Positions 22,101 to 46,429 of a stretch of DNA of 64,000 nucleotides are shown one piece after another. This stretch comes from Corythucha ciliata (Eukaryota > Arthropoda > Insecta > Hemiptera > Tingidae), in NCBI GenBank assembly GCA_038030265.1, contig CM075937.1:40404198-40468197 (forward strand). The letters run 5' to 3'. The position numbers and the translations under genes are program-made. Every line of letters begins with the position of its first letter. Within the stretch, counting starts at the first letter, position 1. The notes below the pieces were generated by a model. It saw only the letters and a list, made by a program, of their open reading frames with translations, did not search any database and had not been told where the DNA came from.

Positions 22101-22573
22101 TACCGGAAGACCGGCGTCTCGCCGAGGTCAGTGCCGCTTGTCGCCGACTTCAAAACCGGCCCAATTACGAGATCAACTATTTCATACCACGCTACGCGTC
22201 CCTCGTATTCCCCGGTCAACTCCCAAAATGGGTTTACAAGTGTACGGAGTTTACAAGCGTTTTCAGCAATTTACCAGGTCCCAAGGAGAAGGCCAGATTT
22301 GAAGGGTTCGTCGTGGACTCAAGTTTCTTTTTCGTACCGAATCTCCACGACAATAATGGTTCTATCAGTTTACATTTTATTTTATTATTTTTTCGCCGTT
22401 TCAATAATATTTTTTCGAGCTTGCCAGGCTTGGGAGTTACGTTCACGACGTACGACGACCAATTTGTTTACGGAGTGATTCTGGATCGGACGTTAAGCAA
22501 ATATGAGGAGGACGCTCAAAGAATAGCGACAGGAATAAAAGACTACGTAGATAAGTTTCACGCTAGCCTATAG
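19139..22573 (+). CDS. WS/DGAT-type wax ester synthase / diacylglycerol acyltransferase
   Basis: Family role: O-acyltransferase moving acyl-CoA to fatty alcohols or diacylglycerol, giving wax esters or triacylglycerol at ER membranes. Proposed exons: ATG alone at 19139-19141 before GTAAGT, then 20877-21129, 21193-21811, 21874-22358, 22428-22573 (TAG); about 501 residues in consistent phase, normal for the family. The N-terminus has a hydrophobic stretch (TLAAVLGVALSPVYLVCLL and onward) suiting a membrane anchor. The catalytic HHxxxDG motif is HHSVGDG, residues about 204-210. The C-terminal domain has SNLPGP near 423-428 and GLGVTFTTYDD. The sequence 21410-21480 could be a 71-bp intron, but LTSPFVQNRLWEMHV matches the family, so I kept it coding. 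22359-22427 (69 bp, open) is treated as an intron because removing it restores NNGLGVTF. The one-codon first exon is inferred only from the ATG|GTAAGT and matching phase. Confidence 0.87.
20460..20730 (-). repeat. Degenerate ~30-bp minisatellite, small intronic block
   Basis: Six to eight poor copies of CTCAATTTTAGCCGCGAATT within the proposed first intron of the acyltransferase gene. The rest of that intron (19142-20876) shows nothing recognisable. Confidence 0.6.
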
Positions 22574-23435
22574 CTTTACATCCTATAAAAAAGCCTATTA
22601 AATTCATTTTGTCATAAATTTTCATTTAAATACCCATTTGCCCTCAATATTCGAGGCTCAGTGCTGTTAAGAACACAATGATTCCAGTAAGAGCAAGGAA
22701 AGGAACAACAAAAATCGCTAAAAATTATCTCTCACGGACTTCACTACTCTAAAAAACCGATAGCAAAAACAATGCATTCGGGTATAATGATGAATCGGGT
22801 TGCCTGAGGAAAAAACTAGCAATTATTTCGAGAAATTGCCCATCTTCCGTGTGAACGAAACAGTTGCTCGTCTATTGTTTATCCTTACGAATTACTAGTA
22901 AATTACTAGTATAATATATGAACAAAGTGAGTCGTTTTCAAAGTAACAAAATAGGAAAACAATCTTCATGACATGATTGTATTGGAATTAGAAGGGAGAA
23001 AAACGAATAAATGGAAGCGAGGTCGTTTTCTGGAGGCATTACACAACTAAACGAGTGCACTTGATTTTGTTCCTCACGACTTCTGATGTGTGGGAAACCT
23101 GGATAAACCGGCGGTTTTTCGGCAGGCCGACTGCTTTCAATGAAATGAACACCCCCGGGAGTTGATTTATCACCGCTGACACTCTCTCATACGCGTTGCG
23201 TCAGACTCATCGCACTCAGTACCTTGCACCGGTGAGCCCCAAAAATAAAACGGGTCAACACCTCTCTTTGTCAAAACACAATAAATTGATGGCGAATACT
23301 TGAAGAGCGTTGAAAACTTGGCACTCATTGCTTCAAGTAGAGATCCATGCTGGTAAGGAAAGTGAACGAGTCTCTATAACGTACGCTCATGACTTCTCTC
23401 AGTCGTGATTTATGGACAAAATTGATAAATACGAC
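22574..23435. other. Intergenic, no gene seen
   Basis: 3' flank of the acyltransferase gene. No canonical AATAAA is close to the stop codon. No exon, repeat or RNA gene recognised. Confidence 0.35.
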
Positions 23436-24340
23436 TAAGCCGCAGCCAAAATTCATAGAAAGCGCTAATTCATGACTAAAACTCGAAAAATCGCTTTTCG
23501 GCTGAAAGTGGAAAAAATCGGTAGTACTCTTAATTCGTCGATGAAATCGAGAAAAAGTGCTAGTTTGTAAAAGGAAAAAACGCCAATTCACAAGTCGAAA
23601 TTGAGTAAAAGCGCTAATTCGCAGCCAAAATTGTGTAAAACGCTAATTCGCGGCAGCAAATGGAGAAAACACCACTTCGTAGATTTCACAGGCAACTTCG
23701 TGGCAATTCGCGGATATAGTGTGTAAAAACCTCGAAGTCACGGCTAAAAATAATGATAATAAAATACTAATTCGCTTGTGAAATTGAGAAAAACGTTATT
23801 TTGCGGCTAAAATTTAGAAAACCCTTATCCCTGGGCTAAAATAGAAGCCCAGGAGAAACTATATCCTACCAGCTCGACCTACAAGATCTATAGTTGTGGT
23901 GTGCGACTTGAGCGCTAATTCGCGCACAAAATTGAGAAAACAGCTAATTAGCGGGTAAAATGGGAAAATAGAGCTAATTCGCGGCCGAGTGATTGAGCAA
24001 AACGCTAATTCGCTGCTTCTGAAAGCAACTTTGAAGCTAAAAATGATAAAGGTGCCAAATCGCAGAAAAAATCACTGATTCGCGGCTAAATTGAGGAAAA
24101 CGTAAATTAGAGGCTAAAATTCAGAAAAAAACGCTAATTCTAGGGTGAAATTGAGCAAACGCCCTAGGTAATTCACGGCTAAAAGTGAGCAAACTCCACT
24201 TCGCGGCTTTTGAAGGTGACATCCATTTGTAAAATTGACAGAAATCACAATTTCCCAGAAAAAGTGTAGAAAAAAACGCTAATTCGCGGCTAAAATAATG
24301 GAAAACGTTAATTCTAGGCTAACTTTAAAACTGTGAAATT
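23436..24340 (+). repeat. Degenerate ~30-bp minisatellite, block 3 (+ orientation)
   Basis: Imperfect copies of GCTAATTCGCGGCTAAAATT followed by GAGAAAAA, in the same orientation as block 1. Confidence 0.85.
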
Positions 24341-25010
24341 ACAAGATTTGGGTATAAATATTTGCGAAATTGGTAGCTATTGGTCTTTATTTTCGTGAAA
24401 TTGCAAGTCGCGGGACTACTTTTCAGAGATTGCGGAACACGGACTAGCGACGGACACGAGACGGCGCCCAAAGTCCAACGATAGCCGCAAAATTGCTACA
24501 TTTTGGGCTTATTTGGGAGCTAAATATCCGCAAAATTGAAGTTTGCCAGCTGAATATTCGTGAAAATTGCAAGTTCCAGGTATATTTACTTACGTGAAAT
24601 TGCAAGTCTCTGGTATCCATTTTTGCAAAATTTGAGTTTCATGATCAATCAAAAAATATTCGCTAAATTGGAAGTTTCCGGTATTTATTTCGCAAATTTC
24701 AAAGTTTCTGAGCAACATTTTTCGGCGAAATAGCAATTTTCGTGCCCTTTTTTTTTTTTTTAGTGAGTGTGAACCCATATGGGCGTGCAGCCCCACTTGG
24801 AGCTAAATACTGTGTAAATAGCATAGTGTAGAGGTAAATATTTGTGGGTGTGCATGTCCGGGTCCCAATCCCAGCAAAATTACAAGTTTTCTGGCTGAAT
24901 ATCCGCGGAATTGACCGTTTTGGGTTCTAATGTTAATGGAATTGTAAGTTTAGGATCTTAATCTAAGAAAAGTTGCAAGTTTTGTGGCCTTTTTGTGGCG
25001 GTGGAACTCA
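24341..25010. repeat. Second degenerate repeat type (AAATTGCAAGTT unit)
   Basis: Roughly 34-38-bp spaced motifs such as GCGAAATTGCAAGTTTCTGG and GGCTAAATATCCGCAAAATT. It directly follows block 3 but has a different consensus. Similar motifs occur at 13600-13740. Confidence 0.6.
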
Positions 25011-26280
25011 AGGTAACCGGCCCAAAAGGAAGGCACCCAAATCAATCATGCGTTTTGGCTGGTGACAAAACGTTGAATGACGGCAAGAATCAGGCAGTCA
25101 AAGTAATGAAAAAAGAAAGACGGAGACCGAGAGTGGGTGCTTTCCCGTTCGATTAAAAAAGTAAATACTATTTGTATGTAGGTAATGGGTAATATAATAT
25201 CATTGAGCGATTGTTTCGTTTAAAACAAACCGTTATCCGTTAGATGGATTTTTCCCCCGTCAGCCACTATCAAAATCCGTTAGATTTGACGGTAAATCCG
25301 TCAAAGTGGCGGGGAAAAACACTAATGCGCGGATCAAATTGAGGAAATAATGCCCTAATCTGGGGATAAGGTGCAAGGCAGGCGCTATTATGCGACTGAA
25401 AGTAGCAATAAACCATAATTAAACGCTTCCTGAAAGTTATATTTCTTGTTTATTTAGAGACTAAAAGGTGGCCTTTTCTAGGCCAAAGATTTCTGCCCCT
25501 GTACGCCACTATGAGTGCACTGCACTGATCCCCCATTCGAAGTACTAATACTAACTGCGGCAGAGTTTCTCGGCAGAAGAATTGAATAATGGAACAAAAA
25601 CAACGAATCATTGAGTGAGAATTTGCGATTATTTTTGAGACGACGAGGAAAGGGGAGCGATGCTGGATAAAACGCCGATTTTTGCATTAACAAGGATTTT
25701 TGAATTTGGGGCAGTAAAGAATGTTGTTTTGGAGAGAGCCTGAGGGTGGGGGTTGAAAATGGCCCTTGAATTTGAGTGAGCCTCTCCCGCCCCCCATAGG
25801 ATTGACATTTTAGAACATCCCTAAACACTTCTTGACAACTTTAATTAATCCCTCTCCTCACCTGAAAATCGAAATTAAACGCCTTTTCATTCAGAAATGA
25901 GCTTATAGAAGAGGGAAGCACAGGGAGCAAGAGCAGCCCCCACCCCCAAGGCCATTTATGGATAAGGGATGGTGGGGTCGTAGTTATCTCTTCCCTCCTT
26001 TTCATTATCGCTTTTATATCACAACAGGGAAGAAAACGTTACTTTTATTTATTTAATTTGACTATATTTGAGAGAATTTCAACTTGTCTATTTTGCCCTT
26101 TGTCTATTTTGGATCATTCAATCTCGTTTTCCCTTCATGAAAGGCCAGAGTTCACTTTTGGTGCTTTCATGAATTCGATAAACGGGGAGAACTATCGGTT
26201 TAGTAGTACGTGAGTATCTGTCCTATACGAGTAGAAGTACCGAGCTTTTTGTAGCGTTTGTGTGTGTTTTAGTTTCTTTG
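25011..26280. other. Intergenic, no gene seen
   Basis: Between repeats and the SPD-2-like gene. 25200-25320 holds an imperfect inverted motif around AACCGTTATCCGTTAGA and CCGTTAGATTTGACGG. The minus-strand open frame 25478-25828 has no domain I know. The promoter of the next gene should lie near 26200-26300. Confidence 0.35.
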
Positions 26281-26300
26281 CTGGCAGTGAAAAGTATGAA

Positions 26301-27804
26301 ATGGCGGAAGGAGGGGAAGATAATAATAATTCAGGTAAATATCTTTTTCGATTACCATCTCACACACTAATGAAATTGTTTGTTGGCAGAGCTAGATTTT
26401 TCGAAATATCAGGAAAAGGAAAAGTCGTCTATTAGGTGAATTGTCGTCATTTGAAGCTCCGTACGTAATTTGGTTTTTATCTGACGCGTTTATTTCCCAC
26501 AGTGGGGCGAACATTACGGAGTTTGAAAATGTCGGTGGCCTGTCCGTGATCGAGAGGGATCAACACGATGTTCAACGGACCCTCGCGAATGACATAAGTT
26601 TGGACGGCCGAAGAAATCCCCATTCGACCTATTTTCAGTGAGTTCAATTCAAAATTATTTCGTCTGTGATTTCAACCTTATAATTCTGAGGAATTGGCAG
26701 GAACTCCCCAGAGGACACGTTGAGCGATGTATTTCCGACTAGTGAGACGGAATCAAGGATCAAATGGGAAGACAATGGAAATCTGCCATCGCTCGAAGAA
26801 GCCGCTGAAGCTATTAGAACTATGCCGCTGGGCGGTGATTTAATGAGCGCTTTTATGGGAATGACAGTCAGCAAACTTAAAAATGCAGGTAATATATACA
26901 CCTCGTCCAATGATTATGTTACGAGTTTCTAGCCTGTTCATTTACCTTGAGGTCCAGGACAGCTAATTTATAGCAGTCATCAATCATTGTCATGGTTTAA
27001 TTCACCCTTGTGGTCAGAGTCAACTCGAACTGTGGTTTTGAAGAACAAGACAAATAAAGAAAACGTAACTGTATCGATTAAAATTGACTGCAACGAACAT
27101 TGTTTCAAGGTATACGACATTAGTTCTGCGAACAATTTTTGAATGCACTCAAAGACATTTTTTTAGCTCGCGGCAAGTTCCGAACGACACTCCAGTGAAA
27201 TGGAAGTTACACTAGATCCGCTGAGTACATTGAGTATACCAATCAGCTTTCATCCAGTTAGAAAAGGTCAAATCTGCAGTCGGCTTGTTGTTACATACAG
27301 GAGTAGGCGATTTTACGTAGGCAACTGTAGAGTGTGAACGAATGGACTATTTAAAAAAAAAAAATGAAACGATTCCACAGATTTTTCTTTACGGATACGG
27401 AGGAGCATCTTCAGTATTTTGCCGTGACGTCGATTTCAGTTTCAACTATAACCAACCCGCGGTTTTCGTCTCCGAAACGACACCAACAGCGTCATTCGTG
27501 TTGTACAACAGTGGCGACGAGGATGCAATATTCGCCGTTTCAAAGAGTTGAGTATTCTAACACTCCCCCCCCCCCACTCGTGAGCTCTTTCCTGATTTCT
27601 TTTGTTTTTTTGTTTACAGCGTCCAGCGATTGCACAGTGTCCCCGGTCAACGGATATTTACCACCAAACGGATCTTTGAAAGTTTTTATTCGCTGTAAAG
27701 GCGCTTTATTGAACGCTAAGCCGTCCCGAAAACCGTGGCCCATCGTCGAAAAAGTGTCTGTGACTGTTGAAGACAAAACCACTTTTCTCCGTATTGACAA
27801 GTGT

Positions 27805-27839
<35 letters not shown>

Positions 27840-28805
27840 CCATGATTATTATATGACCTATTTCACCGTCTCATTTTTTCCAGAATGAAGTACTTCAAGG
27901 ATGAACTTCGATCGTATGAACCACAGTATGAGATTATCAGCGACCTGGTTGATGACCCGGTGAGTAGGAATTGCTGTCAGCGAATTTCGGTTACTTCATA
28001 GCCACGTAATTTCGCAGTTGCACTCCATGTCGTAAAACATTTACAACACTAGAATACTATGTGACAGTCCTAATAACTTCAATGGTCCCCGGGAGGAGCC
28101 CACAATATGAAAAATCCGGGTCATTTGATCGTGTCTGGCACCTGCACAGGACGTTTTTTATGGCCTAGGAGATGACACTTTTGAGATCGCCAGACATTTT
28201 CCGTGGGACATGTGCAAACTGTTGGCAAACACACATTTGGGTCGCTTGAAAACGACTGGCGAGAGTAAAAAGTCGTTTCCCATGACCGTTACGAAACCAA
28301 CAACGCCATCCAACTTGATTGTAGATAGCGCCATGAGTGAGCTTTAAAAAATGTGAAATTTCCAGGCTTTCTAGTAGCCAGGGCTTAATTCGAAATTGGA
28401 TGACGATGGTGGTTTTCTAGTTTATTTTTTGCAATATTTACACTTGGCAGCCATTTTCAAGCAGCCAAAAAGTGTGTTTGCCAACAGCTAGCTCTATTGT
28501 GAGCCCATGTCACACGGAAAATGTCTGGCGATCTCAGAAGTGTCATATCCTAGACCATAAAAAACGTCCTGACCAGGTGCCAGACACGATCAAATGACCC
28601 GGATTTTTCATACGGTGGGTTCCCGGACTATTAGTTTCTATTTGTATTTCCATTACAACTTACGAAGCTACGACATATTCAATGACGTAAACACAAAATT
28701 CGTTGCTGCTGTAACGCTAATTGTTTGTTTGTTCTCCCTCAGGCAACATCAGCACCCCCGGAAAAGAAAACTATTAACATATGCGTTTGTATAAAACCTC
28801 TATGA
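26301..28805 (+). CDS. SPD-2/CEP192-like protein with ASH/PapD-like domain
   Basis: Ten exons in consistent phase: 26301-26334, 26390-26435, 26503-26637, 26701-26888, 27018-27109, 27167-27316, 27381-27546, 27620-27800, 27884-27959, 28743-28805 (TGA); about 376 residues. AATAAA at 28865-28870. The start is the second of two close ATGs; the other reads a Lys/Arg-rich frame. The N-terminal third is acidic and probably disordered. The middle has beta-rich segments typical of ASH/MSP-like domains: STRTVVLKNKTNKENV, IPISFHPVRKG and FLYGYGGASS, the last close to a GYGG signature seen in SPD-2/CEP192. A second such domain follows (PTASFVLYNSGDEDAIF). In animals SPD-2/CEP192 recruits pericentriolar material to centrioles. 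This product is far shorter than CEP192, so it may be a reduced paralogue or another ASH protein. The last intron (783 bp) hosts a foldback element. Confidence 0.7.
27806..27839 (+). repeat. Poly-T tract in intron
   Basis: An uninterrupted run of over 30 T, near the 5' splice site of the 27801-27883 intron of the SPD-2-like gene. Confidence 0.9.
28084..28628. mobile_element. Intronic foldback element, ~150-bp arms
   Basis: Left arm starts GGTCCCCGGGAGG and includes AATCCGGGTCATTTGATCGT and GATCGCCAGACATTTTCCGT. The right arm has the complements (ACGGAAAATGTCTGGCGATC; GATCAAATGACCCGGATTT) up to about 28628. Arms about 28084-28240 and 28465-28628. It lies wholly in the last intron of the SPD-2-like gene. 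Confidence 0.85.
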
Positions 28806-28870
28806 AGAGAGGTGCCCTGAAAATAATAGACTGATGGAATTTAATGTTGTATCATTCCGTTTTTAATAAA

Positions 28871-29270
28871 ATTTTGTACGTTTTTCATGAGTTTGGTGAT
28901 TGTTGTTTATTTTGACAATGGTGTTCCTATACAATCCCCCCCCTCTTTAATCGCGGTGTAGAGACGTGTCCCCTCCCCTCATTCAGACATCTGTGAAAGC
29001 GGGTCCTCTTCGGGCCTGCGTGAGGGCGAAACGTCCAGTTCTCCTTTTTTTTTATGCCAGCGATAATTTGGTTTTTGACTGGTCCAGACCCGAAAAAGTT
29101 TGATTTTTGATAAGAGCCAAACCCTTCAAATTGGGAAAATTAAGGGGTCCATAGACGTGCAATAATTATTGGGCAATAAATTTGTACAGTATTTGGCTTC
29201 CAGACGTTTACGGATAAAAAATTGGTTGATCATTATATTTTGCAACCCAATATTGCATTGGGCTTTGGAA
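28871..29270. other. Intergenic, no gene seen
   Basis: 3' flank of the SPD-2-like gene up to the next minisatellite block; nothing recognised. Confidence 0.35.
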
Positions 29271-29870
29271 AAAGGACTAATTCACCGCAATAAAATTGAG
29301 AAAAATCACTGATTAGGGGCTAAAATTGAGAAAAAGCGCAAATTCATGGCTACAAATGTGAAAAAGACCCTTATTTGCTGCTGAAAATGAGAAAGAGGCC
29401 CCAATCAAAGGAATTGAGAAAAAGCGCGAATTTTTCTCAATTCTAGCTTTGAACTAGCGCTAGTTCGCGGCTGAATTGACACAGCGCAAATTCGTGGGTA
29501 AAATGGAGAAAAACGTTTATTCACAGCTCAGCTTGAGAAATCGCCAATTCGCTAGTTCTGGAGGCAACTTAATAGGGGCAAAAATTATTAAAAACTCCAA
29601 ACCACGGCTAAAATTAAGAAAAAGTGCTAATTCGTTGCTGCGATGTGAAGACTTCGCTAAACTCACCCCTAAAGTTGAGAAAACCCGGTAAATCACGGCC
29701 AAAATTGTGAATGATTGCTAATGGATGGCTAAATTGGGACAAAAGCTTGAATTCGTGGCTAGTATTGATAAAGCTCTCGTTCACAGCTAAAATTTGGAAA
29801 ACTCCAATTCACTATGTATGGAGTCAACTGCGCGTTGCTAAAGTTGAGAAAAAGCGCTGTAATGTACGCG
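29271..29870 (+). repeat. Degenerate ~30-bp minisatellite, block 4 (+ orientation)
   Basis: Copies of GCTAATTCGCGGCTAAAATT followed by GAGAAAAA in + orientation. It ends where the 170-bp repeat cluster begins. Confidence 0.8.
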
Positions 29871-30490
29871 TAATCCTCGAACCTGTACCAACTAGAAGCC
29901 GGAAGCATTTGCCGCTCCGACCAGTATTTCCCCCACCCGCATCCCCGTGAGCCAAATTGTTGACCAGCACTAACCCTTGTTGACCGGGATCCGATCAAGC
30001 CCAAAAGTGGTACGTGTACTCCTCACGCTAGTAACAACTAGAAACCGGAAGCATTTGCCGGTACGACCAGTATTTCCCCCACTCTTTCCCACGTGAGTCA
30101 GTCAAGTTGTCGACCGGCGCTGTAACCCTTGTTGACTGGGGTGAACAATTTGGCTCATGGGGTGGAGTGGGGGAAATACTGGTAGTACCGGCGAATCCTT
30201 CCGGTTTGTAGTTGTTACTAGCTTGAGGATTACGCGTACCACTTTTGGGCTCGATCGGACTACGATCACTAAGGGTTATACAGCCGGTCAACAATTTGGG
30301 TGCCACTTTTGGGCTTGGTCGGGCCCCGTTCAACAAGGGTTACATTACAGCCGGTCAACAATTTTGCTCACGGGAAGGAGTGGGGGAAATACTGGTTGTA
30401 GCGGCAAATGCTTCCGGTTTGTAGTTGTTACTAGCTTGAGGAGTACGCGTACCACTTTTGGGCTCGGTCGGACCCCGGTCAACATAGTTT
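29871..30490. repeat. Four copies of a ~150-170-bp unit, two inverted against two
   Basis: The unit includes CCGGAAGCATTTGCCG, CCAGTATTTCCCCCAC and a stretch like AACCCTTGTTGACCGGG. Copies 1 (about 29871-30010) and 2 (about 30011-30140) face one way; copies 3 (about 30141-30300) and 4 (about 30300-30490) are their reverse complements. Together they make one large imperfect palindrome. Confidence 0.8.
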
Positions 30491-30552
30491 TCATTTGGAA
30501 TCGTCTGAGCCAACATTTGAGGAAGACCCCCTGGACACCCCTTCCACCACAA

Positions 30553-32375
30553 CATGGGCGTAGCCAGCGGGGGCAGGGGTGGGCAGTTGCCCTCCCCTAG
30601 AATCAAAAGCGCAGATTTTGAGAGGCAGCTGCCCCCCCCAAATCCCTGATCTGGCTTTCTTGTATTCCTCTCCATAAAACCAATTTTGAGGATTTTTCTC
30701 ACTAAAAAAAACAACACATTTTCGCTTATCGGTTTCTCCAAAAATCAAAAATTCGCCGATGTTTGTTGCTGACAAACCGATTTCGAGGGTCGGCTTAACT
30801 TGGAAACCGATTTTAACACTAAAATCCTATTTTCGCAGGTTCGACGCGCAATTTTCGTGTTTTTGGCTAGCTCAAATCGTGTTTACCCCGCCGTGCCATC
30901 CAGACTTGTGGTGGGAAAGGAAATGCAAGCTCTGTTTACCGTCTCAGGTCTAAAATTCAAAGTTTAGCTCCAAAAGTATCACTTTCAGGGGGGGGGGGGA
31001 AGTTTCAGGTTTTCGACATAAAATCCGAAATAGAAGGCTACAAACGACAGTTTTCCAGCAGATATTAATTTTTTGACGGATAATAGTGGCTGTTTCTGTG
31101 CAAATTTAGTCTCCGATGACCGCGAATTGACGCGATTCTAATCTCTAGATTTTGTTATAAGCCTGCAAAAAGGCAATGGTGCGTCTGATATTTTCGCCAG
31201 TGAAGCTGGCCCACAGGCGTGGATCCAGTTTTTCTCAAGAGTGGTTGCACAGAGTTCAGAGTGAATGAGTACTGTTTTTAGCCTCGATTGACGTTTTCCT
31301 TAATTTTAGCTGAAACTGAGTGCTTTTTCTCAATTCTGACTCGAACTAGCCCATTTTCTTCATTTTAGCCGTGAAAAAATCTCAAAAAAACCGTGAAATA
31401 ACGCATTTTTGATATACTATTTCAATTACGGCCAGCACCGCGCATCGCCTAACTGCAAATTGTTGCGTTCTCTGCCGCAAAAAAACAAAACAGTTTTTCC
31501 TCAATTTAACATGTGGATGAACGCTATTTCTCAATTTTAGCCACGAGAATTCCACCAATCAACAACAAACGGTGACAATTTCGCCAATTCGTTTTCCCTG
31601 AATCCTATAGCCGCAAATTAGTGCTTTTTCCTAATTCTGCCTTGAGCAATTTTTTCTCCCTTCAAATTTTAGCAGTGAAAAGGTTCACATAATCCGCGTG
31701 AGAGCGAATTTCATTAATTTTGACCCCTCAATTTCACGGGCTAACGAACAATTTTCCGTAATTTTAGCCGTGAATAAGCACTTTTTTCAAAAATGTATGC
31801 GCTAAGTCACGCTCTTTCTCAATTTCACCCACAAACTTGCCATATATATGTATAAAAACGGTCAGTTATAGCTCTTTCTCGCAATGTTTACCGATGTTTG
31901 AGAAACCACGAACTGCGGCGTCTTCTCTCAATTTTACCGGCGTGAATGAGCTCCATTTCTCAATTTTAGCCGTGAATTGGCGCTTTTCCTCAATTCCAGC
32001 CGCAAATGAGTGATTTTTCTCAATTCTACATTGAACGAGCAATTCATTTTGTCAATTTTAGCTGTGAAAAGAGTTCTATAAACCGTGAATTAGCGCATTG
32101 TCTTAATTCCGCCCAGGAATTTGCATCGCGAAATCGCAAATTGGCGTGTTTTCTCAATTTCAACCAGCGAATAACGAGATTTATTTCTCAAGTTTAACGT
32201 GAACGAGAGCTATTTCTCAATTTTAGCCGTGAATGGGTGTTTTTCCTCTGTCTGGCCGCAAAATGTCCGTTTCTAGATTTCATCCGCGAACGAGAACTTT
32301 TTCTCTAGACGTGCGCACCCCCTCTCCCACCATTGTGCTGCCCACCCCTTGATCACGGGCTGGCTACGCCCCTGC
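30553..32375. mobile_element. Non-autonomous hAT-type DNA element with 8-bp TSD
   Basis: Left end CATGGGCGTAGCCAGC; right end GCTGGCTACGCCCCTG, an imperfect terminal inverted repeat. The match extends weakly inward (GGGGTGGGCAG / CTGCCCACCCC). Both ends are flanked by the same 8 bp, CACCACAA (30545-30552 and 32376-32383); 8-bp duplications are the hAT hallmark. No transposase frame inside. About 31260-32320 is minus-orientation minisatellite, so the element carries that repeat as an internal segment. Confidence 0.85.
31260..32320 (-). repeat. Degenerate ~30-bp minisatellite, block 5, inside the hAT-type element
   Basis: Copies of TCTCAATTTTAGCCGTGAAT followed by TAGCGC. Wholly within the TIR-bounded element at 30553-32375. 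Confidence 0.85.
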
Positions 32376-32662
32376 ACCACAACTTAACTACCAAATTGTC
32401 AATAAGTTTGTATTTGTATTGTACTTCCATGGTTCCACGGGGGGGGGGGGGGGAGATGACGAACCAAGGTCGCAATGCACAACCTCTTTTTCTCGGGCAC
32501 TCGGATTCGTAGGATGCAGACTCCAAGTAACGACAGCATTGTACTAAAAGTCGAAGCCACTCCTAAATCGTTTTTTCTACCAAATGTGTGGACAAGCCTG
32601 CTCGCCAAGGAAGCAATAATTCAATAATTATTGCACCGTTAAAAGTTGAGAAAGTGGACCTC

Positions 32663-32800
32663 CTGGGGGTCAACCATGAGCTAGCGTTAAAAAATTAACG
32701 CAAGCGGTAACTAAGAACGCTCTATCACAAATAATGTTATAACGCCATAGATACCGCGTTTTGATGGTATTTTTACGCTAGCTCATGGTTGACCCCCTGA
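32663..32800. mobile_element. Short MITE-like inverted-repeat element
   Basis: GGGGGTCAACCATGAGCTAG at the left and CTAGCTCATGGTTGACCCCC at the right, arms about 30 bp, total about 138 bp. It lies about 330 bp upstream of the U2AF2 start codon. Confidence 0.8.
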
Positions 32801-33133
32801 GATGCTCCCGAGCACAGCTCACGAGTCATTTGGCGCCTAGTTGGTAGAATCGAAGGGCGCATGTACAATTGTACATACGCCGCGAAACGCTCTCTTGCGG
32901 ATCCACCACGCACTTTGTGTCAGGTCTTGTGTATTTTTTGAAGGCTTTGCTTTGAGAAAAAGCTTTAGGAAGGTCTCGTCAGTGTGGTGGGTGTTTTTGT
33001 TAATTAAATTTTCTTCAGTTACTGAGCTCTACGAGACGAAAATTCATTACTCGGGCACCTCTGCATGAATTTGGGAAACTATTTAAACATCTCGTAATTT
33101 AGTAAATCGCGAACCGACGAGTAGGTAGTGACC

Positions 33134-45996
<12,863 letters not shown>

Positions 45997-46429
45997 AAAA
46001 GCGATACCCTTGCCTCCCCCGCCCCGCCACACTAAGGCCTTCTCACCAAATCTTTTTTTAACCACCTTCGTTTGTCCCGAGGGGACCATTTACAATAATT
46101 ATTTTGTAGGAATATTATCGTAAAGTGTTCCTCCAGCTTGAACTTGGATTTACATGGACGAAGTATTAATGTAATTTACGCGTAGAATTTTAGTTATTCC
46201 GAGTACACACTTGCAGTTTGTTATCGTGTCTTTTTTCTTCATTCACACATTCGTATCTCGGAAAATTAAAGAAGGATAATATGCCCCTTCTTAACGTTTT
46301 TTTGAATTGTAAAAATTTTCACTCCCTTGCTACACTTTTTTGCCAGACTGTGGTTTTTTATTTTTATCTCGCTACTAATTAAATCCCGTCTCGGCTAAGA
46401 TGTGTTGAAACATTCTCTGGAGTAGCCCA

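Noticed and set aside
22359..22427. Reading the 69-bp segment as coding in the acyltransferase
   Set aside because: It is open in frame, but it has GT-AG ends, is very T-rich, and removing it restores the family motif NNGLGVTF.
27364..27888. 174-residue open frame with poly-Phe tail
   Set aside because: It overlaps real SPD-2-like exons in the wrong frame and reads through a poly-T intron.
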